Below are positions 23,156 through 33,873 of a stretch of DNA of 64,000 nucleotides, in pieces. Under the pieces are notes generated by a model. The model saw only the letters and a program-made list of their open reading frames with translations. It made no database searches and was not told the origin of the DNA. Source of the stretch: Pseudeuparius sepicola (Eukaryota; Arthropoda; Insecta; Coleoptera; Anthribidae); contig OY987307.1 in assembly GCA_963920635.1 (NCBI GenBank), positions 17,933,735 to 17,997,734 on the forward strand. Reading direction: 5' to 3'. Within the stretch, counting starts at the first letter, position 1. The number at the start of each line of letters is the position of its first letter. The position numbers were made by a program, and so were the translations under genes.

Positions 23156-24035
23156 TTACGGTTAAAGTGTTTACTTGGCTAGTTTATAGACTATCTGGAT
23201 AGTATACAAACTATCCAAATGTCTGGTTATTTTGATGGAAAATCATCTTTTCACTAAAATAGCCACGAATATTGGTTGGTTTGTGTACTATCCAGCTAAT
23301 TTACAAACTATATAAGATTTGTCGCTAAAGCACAAACCACAGGAAAATTACACAAATTAACCGGCGTTTTTGGCTAGTTTACAAACTATTCACAGTAGTT
23401 AGATAAAGTGTGAACTTAATATTGCTAGTAATACATAATAACCAACTCGTTGGTTAGTATGTAAACTTACCAATTCCCTTTGCTTAATTTAGTTTATTCG
23501 ATAGTAAAATAATTTTAAAAAAGTTTATTTAGGTACAACATTACATTGTACTTACTACTTAAAAGTAAATAAAAAATACTATTTATTTTGTGTGACAAAA
23601 TATTGTTAATAAAACTCAAAACATTGAAACCACCAAACAAAAAAAAATTATTATTTATTTGAGAAAGTTGCACTGTTGTGACACTTGCTATTACACGTAT
23701 ATCCGGACGCAAGACATTTACATTTATTTGTGCAACTCTTCTTGCATTTACATCGCACATAACCTTGGGTTGAACCGGTCACTGTAATCATTGTCATTCA
23801 TTAATTTAGAATTTTGCGACTTTTGCTTGTAAATTTCCAAAAGTAGGTTTTAAAATTGTTGCTGTCGATTCATTTTTAATATTGTAAACTAGCTGGATAG
23901 TATACAAACCAACCAATATTCGTGGATATTTTAGTGAAAAGATGATTTTCCATCAAAATAACCACAGACATTTGGATAGTTTGTATACGATCCAGCTAGT
24001 CTATAAACTAGCCAAGTAAGCACTTTAACCGTAAA
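23156..24035. mobile_element. Long-TIR transposon derivative with 8-bp target duplication
   Basis: Terminal inverted repeats of about 150 bp begin TTACGGTTAAAGTGTTTACT and end with the complement, CACTTTAACCGTAA(A). An identical TGTATATG lies immediately outside both ends (23148-23155 and 24036-24043). The repeats contain several copies of a CTATCCA..TAGTNTATAAACTA-type motif, probably transposase-binding sites. The interior retains only the 3' tail of a gene (23651-23790). The superfamily is not determined: an 8-bp duplication fits hAT, P or Novosib, while the CXC tail is reminiscent of other groups. Confidence 0.7.
23651..23790 (-). pseudogene. C-terminal CXC-type cysteine motif, remnant of a transposon protein
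   Basis: On the minus strand the frame ending at TAA 23653-23651 reads GYVRCKCKKSCTNKCKCLAS and then GYTCNSKCHNS, close to the stop. Eight cysteines in C-x-C-x3-C-x3-C-x-C-x6-C-x3-C-like spacing resemble the tesmin/CXC-like tails at the C terminus of some DNA-transposon proteins. Only this tail is left; the upstream part is deleted. The larger open frame covering the same bases in another register is a shadow. Function (zinc or DNA binding) is inferred from the family. Confidence 0.5.
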
Positions 24036-24255
24036 TGTATATGGTTGGATGCCTAGGTGGGCGGTTGGCGTTGCCACATACGTGAATATTTCCGTATTTA
24101 TTTATGACAGTTAAAGACGAAGTCGCACGATTTTCTACAGGCTGAAACCTACAGTTTCGTCGTTATATTGTCTAGGACGCCAAAACGTGGGAACTTCTGT
24201 GTCTGTGATAAGAAACGGCATTGCAATGTGGAAATAAACCACATGAGTTAAACCT

Positions 24256-25621
24256 GGGGTTGCACCAAAGTCTAGAGAATACTATAAATCGGATCACTCC
24301 TTTGAAGTCGTCGAAAAGCCGCCGATTTTTTGCGACCGGTCGTAAATTAATGTCAGCTCGCCACTCCGTTATTCGCGAGGGTGGACTATCCAAAACACCA
24401 TAAAGCTGGTTGCACCAAATAATACCTCTATATTGACTTTTCCATTATGCACAATAGGGGTAATAGGTATAGCAGAAAAATAAGGAGCATAATATGTATA
24501 ATAAAAATGCAGGTATTTTACTTTTTCCGTTTAAATAACGCAAGATATACGTAACTAAACATACGGTAAGTAAAAATATTCATAAGTGTGTACCTAGGAG
24601 CAAACAAAATTATTTACATAGTTTACAAGTTTTGCTAAATTGTAAGTTTTGGCTTTGATTTATTTTGTCTTTGGGTTTTTAATTCCCTATTCGCAAATTT
24701 AAGTGTGAACTCGCGTATAATGAAACCAAATAATCGTGGGGAAAATTTGCGCACGGATATATGTATTTTACTGATCGGAATTCCTTTAGTAGGCAGAACC
24801 TAAGCCATCCTGATGCGATAAGTCATTAAATTTTGATAAGAAAATATTTTCTAAATTGATTTATTCACTAAATTCTCGTGGAGGTAGTGTCAAACTGCCA
24901 AATGTCCTGGATTGCCTTCCTAGGCTTTTAGTTCACAAAATATTATTGACTTGTCTCTGCCTGCCAGATTATGCATACGAATATGCCTCTAACCATCAGC
25001 TTCTGGTAATAATCTTAATGGAACAGCAGTTGTTAATAAACTTTTTCCGGACGAAGTGAATGATTGGTCATCAAAATGTGCCTCACAAATTTTTATAAGT
25101 TTATGTGCCTCTTCAGGTGCAATATTCGCAAATTTATGGTCTTTGACGAACCCTAAAGCCTTCTTCCTTTGCCGGCATCTGCAATTATCAATATTTTTAT
25201 TTACAACATAAACAATGTATATGTCATAATATTATGCATAATACGAGTATTATGTAATAATATTATAATATTTAAATGACTATATAAATGGTTAAGATAT
25301 TTTTCTTAATTATACCTCAAACTAAATCTTACCTTTCAGGGACTTTAGAAATTCGAAAAAAGGACACACAGATTTTGAATTGCTTTTACAGCCATCCGCA
25401 CTGCAATAAATTGGCAACGGTATTGCATATAATTTACGCACACCCGGTAGAATACGAATCCCACCGTTCCGAGACACTGTGTAACAAAGTGACGCTCGGA
25501 ATCACCCGCTCAGCGGGATATCGATAGAGGGCTAAGGCGAAGAGAGCGGGATCGGGCAGGAGGGAAACATTTGTTTACACAGGCCAAGTGAGCGGACTTA
25601 TAGTATTCTCTAGACTTTGGT
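24256..25621. repeat. Inverted pair CCAAAGTCTAGAGAATACTA bracketing ~1.37 kb
   Basis: CCAAAGTCTAGAGAATACTA followed by TAA at 24256 recurs inverted at 25597-25621. No coding sequence lies between (only AT-rich sequence and random frames). The right copy is 43 bp from the left repeat of the P-like element. It may be a degenerate non-autonomous element; ends not defined. Confidence 0.45.
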
Positions 25622-25694
25622 TATAGTGAGTTATACTGGCAAAAATACAGCAAAAATCTCACCCCAGAATAGGACGAATCAGAAGTGGCACTTG

Positions 25695-26428
25695 CTTTCG
25701 GCGCCTTTGATGTCGCGGTTCCAATTTCCCCTCTCGCGCATAGGAAATGAACTCTCCGCCGTTGACATCTGCGCATTGGCCACGCCCACCGTAGTTTGGA
25801 CAGAGTAGAACTTGCCCATTGCACGGCCAGGTCCGGGCTATAGAAAATTTTGTGTTTTATATAGCAAAATTAATTTTTAGAATAGTAAAGTTTTTTTCTG
25901 GGATTAGATCTAGTTCAATTTGAATCTCCAGAAGTGATTTTAAGTAGGTATTTTACTGACGAAAAAAATATAAATATTAATATTTTACTAAAGAGAAAAA
26001 TACATTTTTTTATTGTACATGGAAATTTCACAATATTTCCTCTTTATTATTTTATACTTACCTATATTAATTAGAAACAACTATGATTTAGGTTCAAGTG
26101 AACTATTCTACTTGGGTGGTTGAAATATTACAATATTTCAATCGACTTGCGTCCAAACTCATAGCTTGGCAATTAATTTGTTTTTTTATATAGATTCATA
26201 ACAATTATTATTTGCAAAATTGGTTGACCTTCGTATCACTGGTAGTAAAAAAAGGTTATTTATCAAAAATGTTTATTACTAAAATCTATAAAAAAAAATC
26301 AAAAACAATAGCACATATAAAATATAATACCTATAAATACAAAAGATATTATAAACTACTTACGTACATATTATGCACATGCACACTATACATTATCAAC
26401 TTAGCCTAATAATGACCCCTGGCAGCAC
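25695..26428. other. Non-coding 3' part of the P-like element
   Basis: AT-rich, with no frame beyond random length, between the left repeat and the transposase stop codon. GC-rich at 25695-25830 (GGCGCC, GCGCATAGG), then strongly AT-rich. Confidence 0.4.
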
Positions 26429-29400
26429 TTATAAATGTAAATTTCGAAGTTTATAATTTTTATTAGTTTTATTAGAAACAATATCACGATTTAAAAATTT
26501 TAAAGAAGAATAGATTCTAAATCTTACATAAAGGGATAATAAATAGGCATGATTAAAACTAGGGCATGGATGTTGATATGAAATGTTTTGCAGCTTATTT
26601 TTTAATTTCACACCAACATTTTCTTCTAAAGCAAACTTTGGAAAGAGGGTACAAAAATTAACTTCGAGAGTTTTAATATAATTTAGGAAATTATCAGGAG
26701 GTGAAAATAAATGTCCAAAGGTTTCGTTACCACTTGATTTGTATGCTTTAAAATAAGTAAACAAATCAGTATCCCCTAATGTATGACGTTTACAATATTT
26801 AATACAAACTTCACATGAATGTTGTTCCAAGCACTTTCTTAATAAATATCCACAAACATATGATATACTATTTGATTCATGTAGTTCGAAATCAATATAA
26901 TCTGGTGCCACCGAACTTAAATCAGAAAAAATAGATCTTGCATTTCCCACAACAACTTTGTTGTAAATTTGTGTATGTTCGGTGGTTACGTATGACAATA
27001 ATGAATCAAAATCCTCAATACAATTAGCCCCATCCGCGTGTTGGAAATAATTTAAACAAAATGATTTTTTGAAAGCCCTTTCGCATTGGATGGGGGTTGG
27101 ATTCAAGCAATTTCCCCCTTGCTGCCTAATAGTGCCGAAAAATTTTTCGAGACAATCTTGATTTAAGCGTCGAGTGTATAAGGAACTAAACTCTAAACAA
27201 TGAAATTTTTCCCAAAGACCTAAAAATGAATTTATTGTGATTTGCCACCCTTTCAAAAATTTAACTTTATTGGTTACCTCTATATTTTGTTTTAAAATCT
27301 TAATATTCTCAAAATATGTAAACATTTCCTTTAAAAAATCGACTTGGTAATCTGCTCCTTTGAGCAGAAAAGTCTATTGTATTTCTTACCGCCTGATATT
27401 TTTGAGGAATTTAAGATATCAAATAACTTATCAATTTTTTTTTACAAATGACACTGTAGCGTTTGCCGAAGGGGGGAATTGTCCGAATTCAATAAAGGAA
27501 TTAAGTGCCGCAGCTACCATTGCGCTGAAAACTTGGACGGCTAAACTAACCTTCAGTTTTTTAAAAGGATTCTAATTAATGTGTTCATCTGTAAATTTTG
27601 GACACAGCCGAAGAGCCAAACGCTTATGTTTTTGTTTATTATAAATTTGGTCAATACCTATACGTTTTATTTGTACATCCTTCAGAGGTTTCGAATGTGT
27701 AATTGAAAAAATTATTTCGTGTTGATTTTAAGAGATGCGGCACATCAAAAATATAAAATATTTTTTCGCTATCGACATAAAAATGTGAAGAGTTTGGAGA
27801 GATACCAACTGATTTTGAAAATTGTACAAAATTTGATCCTTGATCAGACACTAACGCACTTACTAGTAATCCTACAGATTTAAGTTTCCTTATTGCTTCA
27901 AAAATAATAAATTTTAATTCCTCCCCTGAACAAGTATCAATAAAGAAATAAGCAACTGGTTGCTTCCACTTAGCAAATATTGCTCTAGCCATAATAGCTA
28001 AAACATATTTAGCAGGAGCATATCTTTTTTCCTTCAATGTATTATGAAAGCCAACAATGGTATCGGAAGATCTATTGTAAAATAAAAACATTTTTAATGA
28101 CATTTCGTCAATACAAAGAATGCACTGTTTTGAAGAACCCTCTAAATTTGTGGCTTTTGATTTAATAACCTAAAAAATGAAACTGTTAAGACCTGCAATT
28201 ATATGCCATTTGCTAGTTATTCTTTGAAGAGTGCTTTTAGATGGCAAATAAAGTGGTTTCATTAAAAATCTATAAGGATTTGGGCTTAGAAAATAAATTG
28301 TTAAGGAAAATTGTTTCATATCTGAAGAGTAACGATATCCCCGTGGATCTTTTTTTGGGATTTTCTAAATAATGCCTTACAAATAGTAGCATTGAAGCAG
28401 ACAGTTTTTTTCTCACAAATGGCAAGAAATTGTTCGTCATTTATTTCAGTGTCGGCACTGTCGACAGCTTGCTCCAACTTCGGATGCAACTTTCTTTGGA
28501 GTTTTTTTATTTGTAACTTTAATGAATGCTTTCTCGGACTATGTGCACTCAAACTAAGAGAAGTTTGTTGACTAGCATCTAAAAATAGAATTATTCAATA
28601 ACAAAATAAGTAATACAAAAAATTACAATATATGTACACACACCCAAACTTATAATATGGAATCACTTAATATTTATTACAATTTATATTGTCGGGTTTT
28701 TCACATTTAACTGTTTTTGTTAGTAAACACTTTTGACTTTCCATGACATAATTTTTTTGACAAAAAAAATTATCGCAAATAATGCGTGATGTCATATAAG
28801 TTTGGGTGTGTATACTATAATAACAGTTTGTGAATATATATCATTACCTTTTGATGCAACTGAAAATTCGGTAATGCTGTGGAGATCGCCTATAGGTGAC
28901 TGTGACAGATGGGGTGTACTTGGTTGATCCAAAGGTTGAGCGATCGAGACTGGTTGATCAAGTTCTCGTTGAGGTTCTAACAAAGTCAAATTGCTGCATA
29001 CAGACACAGAAGGACTCTGTGAAGAAGCCTCATCGATATAACCTAGTAAAAAAAAAATGCAGCAAAATTACAAGTATCAGCAAAAAATACATATTATTAT
29101 CTAATAATGAAGGGGTAATTATGGGGTCAAAATGTCAAGAAAATCGGGCGGTGCATACACTAATTTCCATAATTACCAATGAAGGTACTTACATGATGAG
29201 AACACAGTTGGTATTGCTGTTTTCTTTAGCCCAGACTTCGACTGGTTTGCAAACATACTATTTTCAAAGTGCATTGAACAAACTTTATAATTAATAAAAA
29301 GCTGTGTGGGTGTTTTTTCTAACAAATCCTGCCGTCCACACTTTCTCGTCCATGCATAACACCTTGAAAAAAAATTAAAAACCATAGTTAGGTAGGTATT

Positions 29401-29690
29401 ATCAGTAGGAAACCATTTGTGGGTTTTCTGGGGTAGGTAATACTCCAGTAAAAGGGGTAGTACCTACGTAGGACATAAAATTTATAATACCTAAGGATAT
29501 AATAATGTGGTAACAAGGTAGGGACAAACGACACATAGGTACCTACCTGTTTTCATCAGCAGGTATTTTGAAAAAACTTATCCCAACATTCCTCGTGTTG
29601 TTAGAACATCCACGAACACAGCAATAATTGCTGGGCCATTTCGTCACAAAACCTAAGCACAAAGTGGGTTTTCTGGGGCACAATGCACTA
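26429..29690 (-). pseudogene. P-element/THAP9-like transposase pseudogene
   Basis: Exon 1 (ending 29547, GTAGGT donor) has the first half of a THAP zinc finger, YCCVRGCSNNTRNVGISFFK. Exon 2 (29362-29193) has the second half with KVCSMHFENS and AIPTVF. Exon 3 (29042-28848) is a Ser/Pro/Gln linker. The long exon from 28578 carries a leucine-rich coiled coil, then the RNase H-like core (CILCIDEMSLK, LVSDQGSNF, IFDVPHLLKSTRN), and the C-terminal part with RLNQDCLEKFFGTIRQQGGN. The THAP join is phase 2 and in frame. Damage: a frameshift in an A-run near 28350, in-frame TAGs near 28170 and 27570, further frameshifts near 27650 and 27350-27430, and no in-frame start before the THAP. Known role: DNA binding and cut-and-paste transposition. 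Confidence 0.8.
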
Positions 29691-30599
29691 GTGTAAATAC
29701 AGCAACGAAGTATTCGAAGTAACAACACAAGCAGTCAAGTTGAGCTGAATACATATTGTACACCTTATCTGGTCCCTGTTTTGGATACTTTTATCACAGT
29801 CATGATAATAATACTGGGCTTTCTTACTTAGAAATTGGTAATCGTTTTTCGTTTTATTGTTTACGTTTTATAAGGAGTTTAACCTCAATTGAACATACTG
29901 ACGCTGTCTGGCGTCTGGCGTTAGGTGGCGCGTCAGCCGTAAGCCACGAACGACGTTGCCGGACTTCGTCAGCTTTTATGCCTGACAATTTCCTTAAATT
30001 CATTTAGCTATTTTTATCGCCTTCAATTTAATATCAACCAAAATACTATCAAGGACTAACATTTTTATAAGTAAATTATCATCGATTTCATTTTATACTA
30101 AATTAATTTGCATTATATTTTTGTGGGTTGCCTTGGTTACCGGCTCCCGACTGGACGATCTGGCAGTACCGCAATAACGGAATCTGTGGCGCCGCGCCGC
30201 GCTGTTGTCAAGCATTCCGCTTTCATAATCAAGTCCCAGAAAACAGGGGTCAGGTTGTGGGTTTTCTGGGCTCAGATAAATAGAATAAATGGTTCGTAAA
30301 ACATTATAATTTTATTACCGGCACACATTAGATAATATTAATTGCTTTCATATTAATTTTATTGGTATACCTACCCAAAATGAATAAATGATAGTGAAAA
30401 ATATGTTGACATGTTTTAACCTTTCTAAGGATCTGGCGGCCTAGCAATACTCTCCGTCCCCACCACCTCATAAAAATACCCCTCTGCCCTCTTAAATTAG
30501 CCAAGTGCCACTTCTGATTCGTCCTTTTCTGGGATCTCACATTATAAAAGTTGTGGCCTCGTTATAAATAAATAACATTATAATTTTGACGTGCTTAGG

Positions 30600-31030
30600 C
30601 CCAATTTAATATACAAACAATAGTACAGGCTGACACCCTGAGAGTGTCCAAGTTAAGATGTTACGAGCCATTATCTCGGTAATTTTTAAGATAAATTGAT
30701 GGTTGAAACACCAAACTTGTTTTTTTTTTCAAAAGAATTAAATGCGACCAAGAAAAAAATACAACTGGATTTCAAACAATCAAGATCAGGAAAAATTAAG
30801 ATGGAAATTTTGTTGCAGTTTTTCAATAAACTAGTAAGTCTACAGCTAAGTCTAAAAAATAATATTATTAAAAAAAGTAATTTCCGACTAAACCGGAAGT
30901 GATATTCAATTCAAGCTTGCGGAGCAGATTTTTTATTTACTTTATTAGTCTAAGGAAAAACTGCAACAAAATCAACAAAAAGTTATGTGGCCTGGAAGAA
31001 TAATTGCAACTTGCTACTTCACCCCTGATT
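30600..31030 (+). repeat. Dispersed repeat, also at 1710-2560 and 63510-63808
   Basis: The run from GCCATTATCTCGGTAATTTT through ATTGATGGTTGAAACACCAA to GACCAAGAAAAAAATACAAC matches the complement of 2440-2530 closely. The downstream part (GACTAAACCGGAAGTGATAT) also matches 2575-2600. It is noncoding. Confidence 0.55.
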
Positions 31031-32119
31031 GTTTATATGTATTTTTTAACACTATATTTTTATTTTCCTCTTATTAAATTATTTGTTCCATACATTTCGA
31101 AAAAAAATCATAAGCCTGTCTGCAACCCTTAATGCTTGTAGAGCAATTTTATTGTTTTTCAAGCAGTTTCTTCTTCATAAATGTATATGACTATATTATG
31201 AAGCAGTGTATGGAACAAAAATGCTTAAGGATTAAGTATATTTAACCCCTATGTAAAGGTTTTTGTACACTGATTTTTTCTTGGTTGCTTGAGATTAAAT
31301 CAATCTCAATCTCAAAACAATAAATGCATAGTTATGTATTTTATGATGGTAATGTTTTAAAATAGTTGAACTCATTTCCACACTGCATGAATTAATTCTT
31401 TATTGCAGTAGTTAATTTAATTCGGTCAATTCCGGATAATTGCTCGAATTCCACTTCTGACTCGTCATCTGAGTCATTAGGGGTTGTTAATAAACACATG
31501 GTTATTGTGCACGCCTATGCTAATAACATCGATATCTGTTAAATTCTTTGAATAAAGAACCCCATATGGCGGGATGCTGTTTCCGTTTTTACAGTGGCGC
31601 GCATTTTTAAGTTGTTTCAACAAACTAACCGAGGCAGAAGTCCTCATTTTTCGTGAAATCAGTACCTACAATATAGGCAAAAAATTATAAGGCACGTTTA
31701 TATCTTTTTAGCAATCCTTCATAATATAGCAATAATTCTCATTTTAAATTTCCAATTATTAAGAAGTAGGCACTTACACAAACGCCTATGCCATTTTGGT
31801 GTATGACGTCAAAAGTTAGTTTAAATGACAAAATTACTTACCGATAGATTATTATCCTCAACCATTTTAGTTTTGGCGGTCAGGGAAGTGCCACAATCCA
31901 CACAGCTAAGCATAACTCGAAAAAGTATCTAAGTACCATATACTTACTGACACCCTATCACCGTGTCAGATATCAAAATATTGTGTCAACTTGGTTACTA
32001 CTCAGGGCGATTTCAGTGTCACGTATTTTATCATACACATAGAGCTTTGACTCTTTCCCGGGATTCTTTATTCAAAGGTTAAATCTTATTAGCCGTTGTA
32101 TTTTCTTTGCTTCGTCAAA
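31031..32119. other. Intron 3 stretch without recognisable feature
   Basis: AT-rich sequence. There is no coding pattern or repeat that I can tie to another place in the window. Confidence 0.35.
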
Positions 32120-32152
32120 ATAATAGCAATAATAATAATAATAATAATAATG
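32120..32152 (+). repeat. (AAT)n microsatellite
   Basis: Eight or nine AAT units lie close to exon 3 on the intron 3 side. Confidence 0.9.
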
Positions 32153-32330
32153 ATTATTGTCTTCTCATACTTCGTGTTATACATACCTCGGACACTAATT
32201 TGGTAGCATCTAGACCTTTTTCGAAAAATTTAGTTCCGAAGTATCATCATAGTAGTTATTGTTGATAAATTTGTCTATATTTAGAACTAGATTGTACTAA
32301 AAACATAATGTCGAACAAATAAGAACTTAC

Positions 32331-32458
32331 CTTGAAATTGGCTTCACCTTCTCGGTTGGTATAGTTATCGGATTTTTATTTGATACAAAGACATCTCTTT
32401 GTGGGCTAGGACTTCTTGGAGTTTCAAACGGACTTGTATCTTTCCTCATTTGTGGGTT
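32331..32458 (-). CDS. Zinc-finger gene exon 3 (128 bp)
   Basis: The acceptor is GTTTGTTTCTAG and the donor GTAAGT. The exon opens in phase 0 and encodes 42 residues plus two bases of an arginine codon, starting NPQMRKDTSPFETPRSPSPQ and ending ...TEKVKPIS. It contains TP and SP dipeptides (TSP, ETPRSPSP) that look like proline-directed kinase sites in a disordered linker. The AG left at its end joins the first base of exon 4 to give AGG (Arg). The phase fits both sides exactly. It sits between the gypsy element (intron 2 side) and the P-like element (intron 3 side). Confidence 0.78.
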
Positions 32459-33427
32459 CTAGAAACAAACATCTTTTGTAGGTACCAAATCATATTTTCA
32501 AATTCAATTTCAATTAATTCTATGACAGCTGAGAATTTAAGGAACTTATCATCTCTAATGCCATACTGACGACATACTTTTGACGTTTGCCGGTTTTTAT
32601 ATTAAAAATTATCGGCCCTAGTATTTTCGAGATGTGAGTGGATCAAAAATAAAAACAATGGGGCATTGCTAGAATTATGGTGTAATTTGCAAAATATGCC
32701 GTTTTAAACAATATGCGAGAAATAACACTATGCGATGCTCTGACAAGAAATAATGTTATTTATTTTTCTCATTAACAATAATCATGTTGACAACTCACAA
32801 GGGTTGAACATAAACAATGCAACCTTTTAAAACAATAATTGCTGCCATTTCGTCAATATATTTTGACTTTAAAAAATACACAGCGTAAGGACCACAGAAA
32901 AAATACTATGCAAACAAAGTAAAAAAGATATTAAAAAGTATAGAGCTCGCCAAGTTAAATCAGTTGATTATTATAGCACATAATAAAAACATTGATAAAC
33001 CACATATAGACAACTAAAAAGAGACACATTGTCATAGGAAACGCAACTTTATACATAAATAGCATCAAATGGTTTATATTTTTATTGAACAAAAAACTGG
33101 CGTGTCCTTATACCTACAAGGTGTGTCCGCTTTTGGTCCTTTTAACCCTATATTGGCAGTTTGAATGGTGGTTACTTTATTCCTCGTTTAAATTTTTTTA
33201 TACTGTATGAATGAAATTGCCTTATACTTTTTGAAGGCGCCGGTAAAATCATAAAAGTCACCGTGACATGCTTTTTTGAGAGATGCGTTTTTAGTTTATT
33301 ATCGCGATTTTTTCTTTTATGTTTTGTACGGTTAATAGCTTTTCGTTTTCATATTTACGAGATCAAAAATGACTTGGTGCAAATGTGAAGAGACTTTTAC
33401 ATCCAGATTTCCAGATTGTGAAATTAT
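32459..33427. other. Intron 2 edge, no recognisable element
   Basis: AT-rich. A short plus-strand frame starting MTWCKCEETFTSRFPDCE at 33369 runs into the LTR at 33428; see the findings. No other feature is supported. Confidence 0.35.
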
Positions 33428-33873
33428 TGTAACAGATCTCAACAGTAACAGTCCTAACTCATTGCCTTGGTTACCACCTTTATTGTTTAACCTTCACAAA
33501 TTAACTTGTCAGATACTGTTACTGCCAAGAATAATCTTTCTGCTCCAAAAGTCGTACTAAATCGCGTTCTAACCTTTAACTTACTTCCAGGCCAAATTCC
33601 CAGGGCTTATATACTCAATGGAAGACTGAAGGCTACTCTAGAATATTCCTGGCCAATGATAAATGCACAAATCGTAAAGTTCTAACAAATTTCTAGAAAC
33701 TTATGGAAGCTATACATGGAAAACAATGAAAACTAAGAGAAAATGGGGCCTTGGGGGCCTCAGGAAAACAAAGATGTGACGGAAACTAATCATAAAAATT
33801 ATAAAACTATAAGTAGAATATCGAAACTTCACTAAAGGCTGATATAACAACTTTAGAGGCATTTGTCGTTACA
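33428..33873 (-). repeat. 3' LTR of the gypsy element
   Basis: 446 bp, about 85-90% like the other LTR by eye. Shared words include TCATTGCCTTGG/TCGTTGCCTTGG, GGGCTTATATACTCAATGGA and AGAATATCGAAACTT. The right LTR has an extra block (about 38815-38870) that is missing here. Confidence 0.8.

Larger units (their letters stand above)
25664..30532 (-). mobile_element. P-element/THAP9-like transposon, probable extent
   Basis: A 31-bp segment, CCAGAAT(A)AGGACGAATC followed by AGAAGTGGCACTTG, at 25664-25694 recurs inverted with one difference at 30502-30532. Between the copies lies the decayed transposase. The pair are therefore likely terminal or subterminal repeats of one 4.9-kb element. A clean 8-bp target duplication was not found just outside, so the exact ends are uncertain. 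It sits in intron 3, in the same orientation as the host gene. Confidence 0.55.

Noticed and set aside
24172..24403. Overlapping open frames on both strands
   Set aside because: They coincide with one arm of an inverted repeat and a GC-richer patch; no family resemblance.
28170..28192. A 23-nt intron in the P-like transposase between AG/GTCTTAAC and TTTTTTAG
   Set aside because: Too short for an insect intron, and the family is continuous here, so an in-frame TAG is the simpler reading.
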